Below are positions 16,907-25,098 of a stretch of 64,000 bases of DNA, piece by piece. The stretch is from Pasteurella sp049670895. Its GTDB lineage: Bacteria; Pseudomonadota; Gammaproteobacteria; Enterobacterales; Pasteurellaceae. The DNA lies in the NCBI RefSeq assembly GCF_049670895.1, contig NZ_CP187170.1; one strand, 5' to 3'. Made by a program: the position numbers and the translations under genes. Under the pieces are notes generated by a model. That model worked only from the letters and a program-made list of their open reading frames with translations, was not told where the DNA came from and made no database searches. Positions within the stretch are counted from its first letter, which is position 1; each line of letters opens with the position of its first letter.

Positions 16907-17839
16907 TTACGCTCGCTTGATATGAATATAGCTAAAAAGTTTATGCCCAATGGCAGAAAATAAAGCACCACACACCACCAAAAATGCCCCTAAGTAACTT
17001 AATCCATTGAGTTTTTCGAGCATCATATATTCAGGTGCAATCAGAAATAGCATTTCTGAAAAAAGCAATGTCAATATAGGAATTTGGGTCACTATCGTGC
17101 TCACTTTAGCAATTTCCCAACGATTTAAGGCTTCAGCATAAGCACCATAGGCAATTAATGTATTGAGGCAACAATAAATTAAACAAAGGATTTGTAGCAG
17201 CGTTAAATGTGTCACTTGTGACACATTGGCTAAAGGCATAAAAATCACGCTACAGCCAACATAAATGGGCAATAGCACTTGTTGTGCCGTCAAACGGTTA
17301 GACATCAATTTCTGTGCAATACCGTACATCACCCAGACAAAACTTGCACAAATACAGGTAAAAATCCCAAGTAAATAGGTATTAAAATGTAAAAAATCCT
17401 CAAAACGCTGATTAAAAAAACAAATCAGCCCTAGAACCAGTAAAAATAATCCTATTTTTTGATGGATTGCAAAGGATTCTTTAAATAGCCAGACCCCAGC
17501 AAATAACATGCCGAAAGAGGTCAAGGGGCTAAATATTTGGCTCGTTGTTGGTGGAATATATTGCAATGCCACATTATATAAGAAAAAATTTGCCGATAAC
17601 CCGATAATCCCCAACACAATCAATAACCAGTGTCGTAAACGAAGTGCGGTTAATTTTGGCAATTTTTTAGTGATATTAAGTATCAGAAACAATCCTACTG
17701 CTGCTACGGCAAAACGGAACCACACCACAGTTTGAGCGTCCATATTTTTCAAGACTTGCTGTAAAGCAATTGGCAAAGATCCCCACATACAGGCTGCAGT
17801 CAATGAGAAAAAAAATCCAAGCCAAGGTTGTTGCTGCAT
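16907..17839 (-). CDS. EamA/DMT-family transporter, copy 1
   Basis: 310-residue polytopic membrane protein, paralogous to the next gene over its full length (same opening WLGFFFSLTAACMWGSLPIALQ, same LIYCCLNTLIAYGAYAEALNRW segment). Two EamA repeats of about five helices each are visible. H. influenzae carries one homologue next to obgE; here there are two in tandem, a local duplication. Substrate cannot be named from sequence. A basic C-terminal tail (HIKRA) predicts a cytoplasmic end. An uptake sequence lies inside near 17642. Confidence 0.9.
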   Translation of the reverse strand: MQQQPWLGFFFSLTAACMWGSLPIALQQVLKNMDAQTVVWFRFAVAAVGLFLILNITKKLPKLTALRLRHWLLIVLGIIGLSANFFLYNVALQYIPPTTSQIFSPLTSFGMLFAGVWLFKESFAIHQKIGLFLLVLGLICFFNQRFEDFLHFNTYLLGIFTCICASFVWVMYGIAQKLMSNRLTAQQVLLPIYVGCSVIFMPLANVSQVTHLTLLQILCLIYCCLNTLIAYGAYAEALNRWEIAKVSTIVTQIPILTLLFSEMLFLIAPEYMMLEKLNGLSYLGAFLVVCGALFSAIGHKLFSYIHIKRA

Positions 17840-17853
17840 AAACTGACTCCTAC

Positions 17854-17887
17854 AAAAACGCCCCGCAACTTTGTGCGAGGCGTTTTT
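17854..17887 (-). terminator. rpmA terminator
   Basis: On the minus strand, a hairpin built from AAACGCC plus CGCA arms with one bulge on each side, followed by TTTTTG. It separates the ribosomal protein genes from the transporter/obgE genes, probably as a partial terminator. Confidence 0.75.
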
Positions 17888-17906
17888 AATTCATAGGAAT
17901 TTGAAA

Positions 17907-18164
17907 TTACTCAGTGATGATACTGACGTATTTGCGATTTTTCTCGCCTTTCACTTCAAATTTAACTTTACCATCTGCTGTTGCAAATAAAGTGTGGTCA
18001 CGACCCATACCAACGTTGCTACCTGCGTGGAATTTAGTACCACGTTGACGAACAATGATGCTACCCGCTAATACTGATTCACCACCGAAACGTTTAACAC
18101 CAAGGCGTTTAGCTTCAGAATCACGACCGTTACGAGTTGAACCACCAGCTTTTTTAGTTGCCAT
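17907..18164 (-). CDS. rpmA: 50S ribosomal protein L27
   Basis: 85 residues opening MATKKAGGSTRNGRDSEAKRLGVKRFGGE, the highly conserved L27 start whose N-terminal tail reaches the peptidyl transferase centre. The RQRGTKFHAG and GRDHTLFA motifs are present. It follows rplU by 20 bp. Confidence 0.98.
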   Translation of the reverse strand: MATKKAGGSTRNGRDSEAKRLGVKRFGGESVLAGSIIVRQRGTKFHAGSNVGMGRDHTLFATADGKVKFEVKGEKNRKYVSIITE

Positions 18165-18184
18165 CTACTTGATCTCCTCTGAAA

Positions 18185-18496
18185 TTATGCTTGAATCCCA
18201 GTGATTTTCACTTCTGTGAACCACTGACGATGACCTTGTTGTTTACGGCTGTGTTTACGACGACGGAATTTAACGATTTTTACTTTATCGCCACGACCGT
18301 GTGCAACCACTTCTGCCACTACTTTACCACCAGCAACAACTGGGGCACCAATTTTAACATCTTCACCGTTAACGATCATTAACACTGAGTCAAACTCAAC
18401 TGTTTCACCAGTTGCGACTTCAAGTTTTTCTAAACGAACTACTTGTCCTTCGCTTACTCGGTGTTGTTTACCGCCACTTTGAAAAACTGCGTACAT
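18185..18496 (-). CDS. rplU: 50S ribosomal protein L21
   Basis: 103 residues from the ATG at 18496 (MYAVFQSGGKQHRV), the family's standard start and length; the frame extends six codons upstream to 18514, but those residues are not part of L21. The C-terminal FRRRKHSRKQQGHRQ and TEVKITGI motifs bind 23S rRNA. It is the first gene of the rplU-rpmA pair and diverges from ispB. Confidence 0.98.
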   Translation of the reverse strand: MYAVFQSGGKQHRVSEGQVVRLEKLEVATGETVEFDSVLMIVNGEDVKIGAPVVAGGKVVAEVVAHGRGDKVKIVKFRRRKHSRKQQGHRQWFTEVKITGIQA

Positions 18497-18713
18497 ATAT
18501 ACTCCGCTATACATAGTGCTTTAATGTTTTTGTTCATTTAGCACTTCAAAAATTCATATAAATAGGTCGCAAATTCTACGCAAAAAATGGCTTAAGAGCA
18601 AGAGCTTATTTACAATAAAATAAAAAAATTATGAATTTGTGTGATTTGATTTCAGAAATGCTAGAAAATTGGGTACAATCACCCGAACACTCAGTCTATA
18701 ATCAAGTATTACA

Positions 18714-19706
18714 ATGACAAATCCACATAACTTAATGCCTATTGACACTATCCAGCAGTTGATTAAGCAGGACATGCAAAAAACCAATGAAGCCATTTTA
18801 GCACAACTGAATTCTGATGTTGCTTTAATCAATCAGCTCGGTTATTACATCATTCAAAGCGGTGGAAAGCGTATTCGACCAATGATTGCGATTCTCGCAG
18901 CACGTGCACTTGGGTGCCATGAACACGCCCCAATTCTTTGTGCCACCTTTATTGAATTTATTCATACTGCTACCCTTTTGCATGATGATGTTGTCGATGA
19001 ATCGGAATTACGTCGTGGTAATCCGACAGCCAATGCAGAATTTGGCAATGCGGCAAGTGTATTAGTCGGGGATTTTATTTATACTCGAGCATTCCAGCTG
19101 ATGACCCAACTGAATTCATTACGCATTTTAAAAGTGATGTCTGATGCAACCAATGTCATTGCTGAAGGTGAAGTGCAACAGCTCATGAATGTGAACGATC
19201 CTAATACGACTGAACAAAATTACATGCAAGTGATTTATGGTAAAACTGCTCGCTTATTTGAAGCCGCCACCCATTGTTCTGCTATTTTGGCAAATGCCAC
19301 TGAGCCGCAAGAAAAAGCCCTGCAAGATTATGGTCGTTATTTAGGCACCGCCTTCCAGTTAGTGGATGATATTTTAGATTACAGTGCCAACAGTCAAACC
19401 TTAGGCAAAAATCTAGGTGATGATTTAGCGGAAGGCAAACCCACCTTACCGTTATTGCATGCGATGTATCATGGTAATCCTGAGCAAGCGAAATTAATTC
19501 GTGAGGCGATTGAACAAGGCGGCAAGCGTGATATTTTGGAAAACGTTTTGGCGATTATGACGGAACATAAATCCCTTGATTATGCAATGATGCGTGCCAA
19601 AGAAGAAGCCCAAAAAGCCGTTGATGCCATTGCGTTACTTCCTGAAAGTGAATACAAACAAGCCCTCATTTCACTGGCTTACTTATCCGTAGATCGTGCC
19701 TATTAA
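18714..19706 (+). CDS. ispB: octaprenyl diphosphate synthase
   Basis: Makes the C40 side chain of ubiquinone/menaquinone from farnesyl diphosphate and isopentenyl diphosphate. 330 residues with the two aspartate-rich motifs of trans-prenyltransferases: HDDVVDESELRRG near 87 and QLVDDILDY near 212, plus GGKRIRP near 52 and GKNLGDDLAEGKPTLP. It is divergent from rplU, as in E. coli. Confidence 0.96.
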   Translation: MTNPHNLMPIDTIQQLIKQDMQKTNEAILAQLNSDVALINQLGYYIIQSGGKRIRPMIAILAARALGCHEHAPILCATFIEFIHTATLLHDDVVDESELRRGNPTANAEFGNAASVLVGDFIYTRAFQLMTQLNSLRILKVMSDATNVIAEGEVQQLMNVNDPNTTEQNYMQVIYGKTARLFEAATHCSAILANATEPQEKALQDYGRYLGTAFQLVDDILDYSANSQTLGKNLGDDLAEGKPTLPLLHAMYHGNPEQAKLIREAIEQGGKRDILENVLAIMTEHKSLDYAMMRAKEEAQKAVDAIALLPESEYKQALISLAYLSVDRAY

Positions 19707-19784
19707 CGGCTTAATAAGGCGAGAAAGTAGATGCTAACGACCGCCTAAAGTGCGGTCATTTATTTATCAATTTTAAGAACGAAA

Positions 19785-20486
19785 ATGACAGAACAAAAAA
19801 TCCCTACGAAGAAAACACGTAAAGGCAAAGATCCGAATGCCCCTTTTGTACGTGAAAAATTATCCTTACCAAATGGTCATAACAAATTGTTATTACATTC
19901 TTGCTGTGCACCTTGCTCAGGCGAAGTGATGGAAGCGATTCATGCCTCAGGCATTGAATTTACCATTTACTTCTACAATCCGAATATCCACCCATTAAAA
20001 GAATATTTAATTCGTAAAGAAGAAAATATTCGTTTTGCGGAAAAGTGGGGCATTCCATTCATTGATGCAGATTATGATCGTCAAGAATGGTTTAACCGTG
20101 CAAAAGGGATGGAAGACGAACCTGAGCGTGGTATTCGTTGCACCATGTGTTTTGATATGCGTTTTGAAAAAGCGGCAGAATATGCACATAACAATGGTTT
20201 CCCAGTTTTCACTAGCTGTTTAGGCATTTCCCGTTGGAAAGACATGAACCAAATCAACGGCTGCGGACACCGTGCGGCAGAAAAATACGATGACGTGATA
20301 TATTGGGATTACAACTGGCGTAAAGGCGGTGGCTCACAACGTATGATTGAAATCAGCAAACGTGAACGCTTTTACCAACAAGAATATTGCGGTTGTGTGT
20401 ATTCGTTACGTGATACCAACAAATGGCGTGAAGCAAACGGTCGCCAAAAAATTGAAATTGGCAAACTGTATTATTCTGCTGATTAA
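19785..20486 (+). CDS. queH: epoxyqueuosine reductase QueH
   Basis: Reduces epoxyqueuosine to queuosine at the tRNA wobble position; the non-homologous alternative to QueG. 233 residues with the signature cysteine pairs: HSCCAPC near 39, CTMC near 122, and YCGC near 201, which bind a 4Fe-4S cluster and a second metal. The short basic N-terminal leader (TKKTRKGKDP) is typical of this group. Preceded by an uptake sequence near 19748 and followed by a terminator. Confidence 0.93.
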   Translation: MTEQKIPTKKTRKGKDPNAPFVREKLSLPNGHNKLLLHSCCAPCSGEVMEAIHASGIEFTIYFYNPNIHPLKEYLIRKEENIRFAEKWGIPFIDADYDRQEWFNRAKGMEDEPERGIRCTMCFDMRFEKAAEYAHNNGFPVFTSCLGISRWKDMNQINGCGHRAAEKYDDVIYWDYNWRKGGGSQRMIEISKRERFYQQEYCGCVYSLRDTNKWREANGRQKIEIGKLYYSAD

Positions 20487-20541
20487 CAAATTCCCATTCA
20501 CATGAAAACGTTATCTCTTTAATACATCGTTTTATACGCAT

Positions 20542-20575
20542 AAAGGCTGATATAGACATCAGCCTTTTTCTTTTT
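20542..20575 (+). terminator. queH terminator
   Basis: AAAGGCTGAT-atagac-ATCAGCCTTT followed by TTCTTTTTT. Confidence 0.92.
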
Positions 20576-20633
20576 TATCAAAAAGTTAGCATTATTTTGT
20601 GAAGATATCCACTGCTTATTTAATATGATAAGT

Positions 20634-20662
20634 TGACAAATAATGAATTCTAATTCATTATT
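20634..20662 (+). promoter_or_regulatory. TetR-gene promoter overlapped by a palindromic operator
   Basis: A perfect -35 TTGACA (20634-20639) and -10-like CATTAT (20656-20661) with 16-bp spacing enclose a 24-bp palindrome (20639-20662): arms AATAATGAATT and AATTCATTATT around CT. The core TGAATT-CT-AATTCA recurs before the ABC genes at 21346. A repressor bound here would cover the promoter, fitting autoregulation by the adjacent TetR-type protein; the core also resembles an ArgR box. Confidence 0.75.
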
Positions 20663-20665
20663 GTA

Positions 20666-21280
20666 ATGTATTATTTTTACTATGTGGGGTGGGCTATCGC
20701 TCAAGTATTGAAAGAAGAAGTCAGAAATAAGATTCTGCATGCCGCAGAAACGGTATTTTTTGAACATGATTATCGCAGTGCGAAATTAACCACGATTGCG
20801 GAAAATGCCAATATTCCTGTTGCCTTAATTTATACCTATTTTAAAAATAAATCGGCTTTATTTGATGAAGTGGTCAAAGGGATGCTAAATCACCTTATTC
20901 AGATTATGGAAGAGGAAGAAAAATTACCCGTAGTCAGTCCCTATGAACGTTTTAAGCAAACCAGTGCCCAATATATTCCAGCAATCTTTAAAGAAAGAAA
21001 AAAACTCATCATTCTAATTGACAAAAGTGCAGGCACGAAACATGAAAAAGCAAAAGAAATATGGGTAGCACGTCTCAGCTTACATATAAAAGAAGGGCTA
21101 AAGCGTTATTCAAAAGTAGACTATGACCCAATGCTTTCACATATTTTGGCGAATAATTATATTGAAGGCATGATGGAAATTGCAAGACATTACCAAAATG
21201 AACAATGGGCTAATGAAATGGTATCAATACTCAATAAATGCTATTTCTTTGGGGTAGAGTCTCTATCACATTCTAAATAA
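20666..21280 (+). CDS. TetR/AcrR-family transcriptional regulator
   Basis: Up to 204 residues. The N-terminal HTH (KILHAAETVFFEHDYRSAKLTTIAENANIPVALIYTYFKNKSALF) is a clear TetR DNA-binding domain; the C-terminal ligand domain is not recognisable as a named subfamily. The start is uncertain: the ATG at 20666 lies about where transcription should begin and would add a hydrophobic YYFYYVGWAIAQV stretch unusual for TetR proteins. A TTG at 20708 (giving KEEVRNKI...) preceded by GGGGTGGG is a likely real start. It precedes two ABC genes whose leader carries the same palindrome, so it probably controls them. Confidence 0.88.
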   Translation: MYYFYYVGWAIAQVLKEEVRNKILHAAETVFFEHDYRSAKLTTIAENANIPVALIYTYFKNKSALFDEVVKGMLNHLIQIMEEEEKLPVVSPYERFKQTSAQYIPAIFKERKKLIILIDKSAGTKHEKAKEIWVARLSLHIKEGLKRYSKVDYDPMLSHILANNYIEGMMEIARHYQNEQWANEMVSILNKCYFFGVESLSHSK

Positions 21281-21345
21281 ATAAAACCCTCTAAATACAC
21301 AGTAAAAACTTGGGATTAACCATCCCTTATTTCTTACTTTAAAAA

Positions 21346-21359
21346 TGAATTTAAATTCA
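21346..21359. promoter_or_regulatory. second palindromic operator, before the ABC genes
   Basis: Perfect 14-bp palindrome TGAATTTAAATTCA, same half-sites and spacing as the core of the site at 20644-20657. It lies 123 bp before the first ABC gene. It also fits the ArgR box pattern (TGAAT-N4-ATTCA with A/T centre). Confidence 0.75.
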
Positions 21360-21481
21360 ATAATAAACCCTCAACATCAAAAACATACTTTCTAAAGCTC
21401 GTTGTGAGGACTTTTATCCTCTCATCACACAAGCAATACAAACCGAATCGTTTTACCCAAACTCATCATAAGGAAGATCGT

Positions 21482-23215
21482 ATGAATGAAAAAGAATTAA
21501 AACGATATGCGACTGGCCATATGCGATTGTCTAGTAGCTTATTAATGTTAAACATCCTCTTTGATTTAGTGGCACAGATTTTATTAGTGTGTTCTATTGC
21601 AGAACTTTTTGCCGATAAGGTTAGTCATAGGCACTTTTATATGTTTCTCTTTGGTATGCTGCTATGCTTTCTTCTAAAGGCTCTCTTTCACTATCTTGCC
21701 ACCAAAGTGGCTCATGATAATGCCTATAATCAACTCACGACATTGCGATTGGCTATTATTACGCAGCTTAAAAAACTCAATTTAGGTTTTTTTAAACAAC
21801 ATAATACCGCCGAATTAACGACGATTATTCAGCATGATGTAGAACAAGTGGAAAGTTATTTGGCTCATGGATTGCCAGAAATCATGTCTGCAGCGTTGTT
21901 GCCACTTTTGACCTTTATCACCATGTTATTTGTAGACTACCGCCTCGCTTTTGCAATGCTGATTGGTATTCCGTTAATGTATCTTGTCAAAATCCTATCT
22001 GCCAATATTATACAACAGCGTTTTCAACGCTATTTTGCTCGAGAGCGACAAATGCGTGAAGACATGATGGAATATGTCAAAAATATTGCCGTACTCAAAG
22101 CCTTTGCAAAAGAAGAAACTTTCAGCGAAAAAACCTTATCTTCAGCCCGTTCCTATACAGATGACCTGAAAAAAATGATGGGGGGAATTACCTTTCCAAT
22201 GGGATTAATTGATATTTTTATGGAAATCGGCATGGTATTTGTCATCATCTCTGGTACGACTTTATTGTTAAATCAGGCGATTTCGATCAGCCAATTTATT
22301 CTCGCCATCGTGCTATCCTCCCTCTTCATTTCTGCAATTAGCAAAACAGCAACCTTGCATCACTTTTCTATTGTCTTTGCTGAAAAGCTCAAAAGTATCG
22401 CCAAAGTGCTATGCGTTCCACTCCCCAAAACAAAGTGTGACGATGAACTCATGCCTGGCGACATTAAATTGAGTCAGGTGAATTTTCAATATCCAGGTGA
22501 TGGTTTCGCCTTAAAAAACATCAATCTCACATTTAAACAACAGAGTTTAAATGCTGTCATTGGTGCAAGTGGTTGCGGGAAAAGTACCTTAGCACATTTA
22601 ATTATGGGGTTTTGGGACATCGATTCTGGCGATTTAACCATTGCGGGCAAGCCTATTTCAGCCTATAGCATGGAAAGCCTTTCAAAACTTATCGGCAGCG
22701 TAGAACAAGAAGTGGTTTTGTTTAATCTCAGCCTTTTTGACAACATTGCTATTGGTAAAGCAGGTGCAACGGAAACTGAAGTCATTACCGCTGCCAAAAA
22801 AGCTCAATGCCACGATTTTATCTCTCACCTACCACAGGGGTATCACAGTAAGGTAGGTGAAATGGGCGTTAAATTATCTGGTGGCGAAAAACAACGCATT
22901 GCTATTGCTCGAGCGATACTAAAAAACGCCCCTATCTTAATTTTAGATGAGGCAACGGCAGCACTAGACAGTGAAAATGAGCAACTGATTAACGCCGCCA
23001 TTAATGCACTTTGTAAAGATAAAACTGTCATCTGTATTGCTCATCATTTAAATCGTATTCAGCATGCTCAGCAAATTACCTTGATGGATAAAGGTTGTGT
23101 GATTGATTCAGGATCGCACCTTGAATTACTGGCAAGATGTCGTGTTTATCGACAAATGGTAGAAGCACAAAACAAAGTCGATCATTGGAAACTCAAGGAG
23201 ATGAAACATGTTTAA
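21482..23215 (+). CDS. exporter-fold ABC half-transporter, subunit 1
   Basis: 577 residues from the ATG at 21482 (AGGAAG seven bases upstream); a longer frame from 21404 lacks support. An N-terminal domain of about six transmembrane helices (type IV exporter fold) is fused to an ATPase: Walker A GASGCGKST near 360, LSGGEKQR signature near 465, Walker B ILILDEAT, and AHH switch His. It overlaps the next gene by 8 bp, so both halves probably form a heterodimer. The resemblance is to YbtP/YbtQ- and IrtAB-like pairs, some of which import siderophores despite the exporter fold. Substrate unknown. Confidence 0.9.
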   Translation: MNEKELKRYATGHMRLSSSLLMLNILFDLVAQILLVCSIAELFADKVSHRHFYMFLFGMLLCFLLKALFHYLATKVAHDNAYNQLTTLRLAIITQLKKLNLGFFKQHNTAELTTIIQHDVEQVESYLAHGLPEIMSAALLPLLTFITMLFVDYRLAFAMLIGIPLMYLVKILSANIIQQRFQRYFARERQMREDMMEYVKNIAVLKAFAKEETFSEKTLSSARSYTDDLKKMMGGITFPMGLIDIFMEIGMVFVIISGTTLLLNQAISISQFILAIVLSSLFISAISKTATLHHFSIVFAEKLKSIAKVLCVPLPKTKCDDELMPGDIKLSQVNFQYPGDGFALKNINLTFKQQSLNAVIGASGCGKSTLAHLIMGFWDIDSGDLTIAGKPISAYSMESLSKLIGSVEQEVVLFNLSLFDNIAIGKAGATETEVITAAKKAQCHDFISHLPQGYHSKVGEMGVKLSGGEKQRIAIARAILKNAPILILDEATAALDSENEQLINAAINALCKDKTVICIAHHLNRIQHAQQITLMDKGCVIDSGSHLELLARCRVYRQMVEAQNKVDHWKLKEMKHV

Positions 23216-24920
23216 TCAGTTACTCTCATTATTAAGCACAAAAGGGAAATATAATCTATGTATTTCTGCTTTATTCTTTACGTTTTATGGATTAAGTGCC
23301 GTTGCAATATTACTCAGTGTATTTTCAATCCTATTTAATCTCGTCGATGAAAAAACATCAGCCAATTTCATGGCGACATTTGTATTACTCTTCGTATTAG
23401 TTATTTTTAAAGGCATATGTAACATGGTGGCGGATCTCAAGAAACATGAGGCAGGTTTTGATATTGTGCAGCAAATCAGAGAAAAAATGATTATCAAGTT
23501 AAAATGCTTTAGTTTATTTTTTTATACTCAAGAGCGATTAGGGGAACTCAACACCATTCTTCACAAAGATGTGGATAATATGTCTTTGATTGTCGGGCAT
23601 CTATTGCCGAGAATGTTAAGCGATTTTTTGATTGCCTTGTGTGTCTTTTTCGGCATTGCTTATCTCAATCTTCCATTGGCTTTCATCATGCTCCTTCCCC
23701 TCCCTATTGCATTGGGCTATTTGTACTATACCATTAAGCAAGCTCAAAGAATTGAACATCATACCAATTCCGCTTTAAACGATATGGTGAGCTTATTTGT
23801 AGAATATGTACGTGGTATGCCAGTCTTAAAAAGCTTTTCTCATAATAAACGTTTTGATCAGGATCTCTTTGAGAAAATCCAATATTTTGGTGAAAACAGC
23901 AAGATCTTATCTCGGTTTAAAGCCAAACAGTTGGCGATTTTTAGCTTACTCATCGATCTTTCTTATTTTAGCCTATTGAGTATCGCTGGCTTCATGGCAA
24001 TCAATGCTTATCTTAGTCTCTTTGATTTTCTGATCATTGTGATCATTGCAAAAGAATTTTATAAACCTTTTGCTGGCATGGAAATGCATTATATGTATTA
24101 CCTGTCAGCCTTGGATAGCTATAAACGGCTAGGCAAAATTTTATATGCAGATGTCATTCCAGATAAAATCACAGGAAAAGTACCAATACACAATCATATT
24201 GCCTTTGAGCACGTTCATTTTTCCTACGCAAAAGATGAGTTTCAGATTCATGATTTAAGCTTCACGATTCCAGAAAAAACCATGACGGCTTTTGTAGGGG
24301 AATCGGGAAGTGGGAAAACGACCCTTGCCCACCTATTACTGCGTTTTTATGATGTTGATCAGGGTAAAATCACTCTTGGTGGTGTCGATATACGAGAGAT
24401 TCCCTACGATGAATTATTAAACCGAATAAGTGTTGTGTTACAAAATGTACAACTCTTTGATCAAAGTATTGAGGAAAATATACGCATAGGCAAAAAAGGG
24501 GCAAGCCAACAAGACATTATTGAAGCCTGTAAAAAAGCTCGAATTCATGATTTTATTATGACCTTACCCCAACAATATCAAACCCAGATTGGTGAAAATG
24601 GTGGTCTATTATCTGGTGGGCAACGTCAACGCCTTGCCATTGCAAGAGCGTTCTTAAAAGATGCCCCTATTTTAATTCTTGATGAAATGACCAGTCATGT
24701 TGATCCTATTAATGAAGCATTAATTCAAGAGGCTATCAGTGAATTGGCAAAAAATAGAACGGTATTTGTCATCGCTCATCGCCTCAAAACCATACAACAT
24801 GCAGATCAAATTTTAGTTTTTCAACATGGTCAGCTCGTCGAACATGGTAACCATCAAAGCTTGCTAGCCCAACAAGGTCATTACAGCCAATTATGGTATG
24901 CACAATATGCCTCGAGTTAA
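23208..24920 (+). CDS. exporter-fold ABC half-transporter, subunit 2
   Basis: 570 residues, same architecture as its partner: six-helix membrane domain (about 15-300), then an ATPase with Walker A GESGSGKTT near 363, LSGGQRQR signature near 467 and Walker B ILILDEMTSHVD. The sequence after the catalytic glutamate (MTSHVD rather than ATSALD) departs from the usual D-loop, whereas its partner keeps ATAALD; asymmetry of this kind is common in heterodimeric ABC exporters. Both nucleotide sites otherwise look competent. Codon use is slightly richer in A/T than the neighbours. Substrate unknown. Confidence 0.9.
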   Translation: MFNQLLSLLSTKGKYNLCISALFFTFYGLSAVAILLSVFSILFNLVDEKTSANFMATFVLLFVLVIFKGICNMVADLKKHEAGFDIVQQIREKMIIKLKCFSLFFYTQERLGELNTILHKDVDNMSLIVGHLLPRMLSDFLIALCVFFGIAYLNLPLAFIMLLPLPIALGYLYYTIKQAQRIEHHTNSALNDMVSLFVEYVRGMPVLKSFSHNKRFDQDLFEKIQYFGENSKILSRFKAKQLAIFSLLIDLSYFSLLSIAGFMAINAYLSLFDFLIIVIIAKEFYKPFAGMEMHYMYYLSALDSYKRLGKILYADVIPDKITGKVPIHNHIAFEHVHFSYAKDEFQIHDLSFTIPEKTMTAFVGESGSGKTTLAHLLLRFYDVDQGKITLGGVDIREIPYDELLNRISVVLQNVQLFDQSIEENIRIGKKGASQQDIIEACKKARIHDFIMTLPQQYQTQIGENGGLLSGGQRQRLAIARAFLKDAPILILDEMTSHVDPINEALIQEAISELAKNRTVFVIAHRLKTIQHADQILVFQHGQLVEHGNHQSLLAQQGHYSQLWYAQYASS

Positions 24921-25027
24921 TGCCATATCATTGTTACGTGGTGAATAGAAAACCGCAGCAATCTAGATGCATAAATTGACAACACTGACGAAAAATCCCC
25001 ATACGGCTTTTCAAGTCACGCAAAAAA

Positions 25028-25057
25028 ATTCCCCTCAATGACATCAAAGAGGGGAAT
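25028..25057 (-). terminator. argD terminator
   Basis: ATTCCCCTC (25028-25036) pairs with GAGGGGAAT (25049-25057); on the minus strand TTTTTT follows. Confidence 0.85.
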
Positions 25058-25098
25058 GACTTAGATTTAGTACAGTTTTAAAACCAATACCCAACAAT

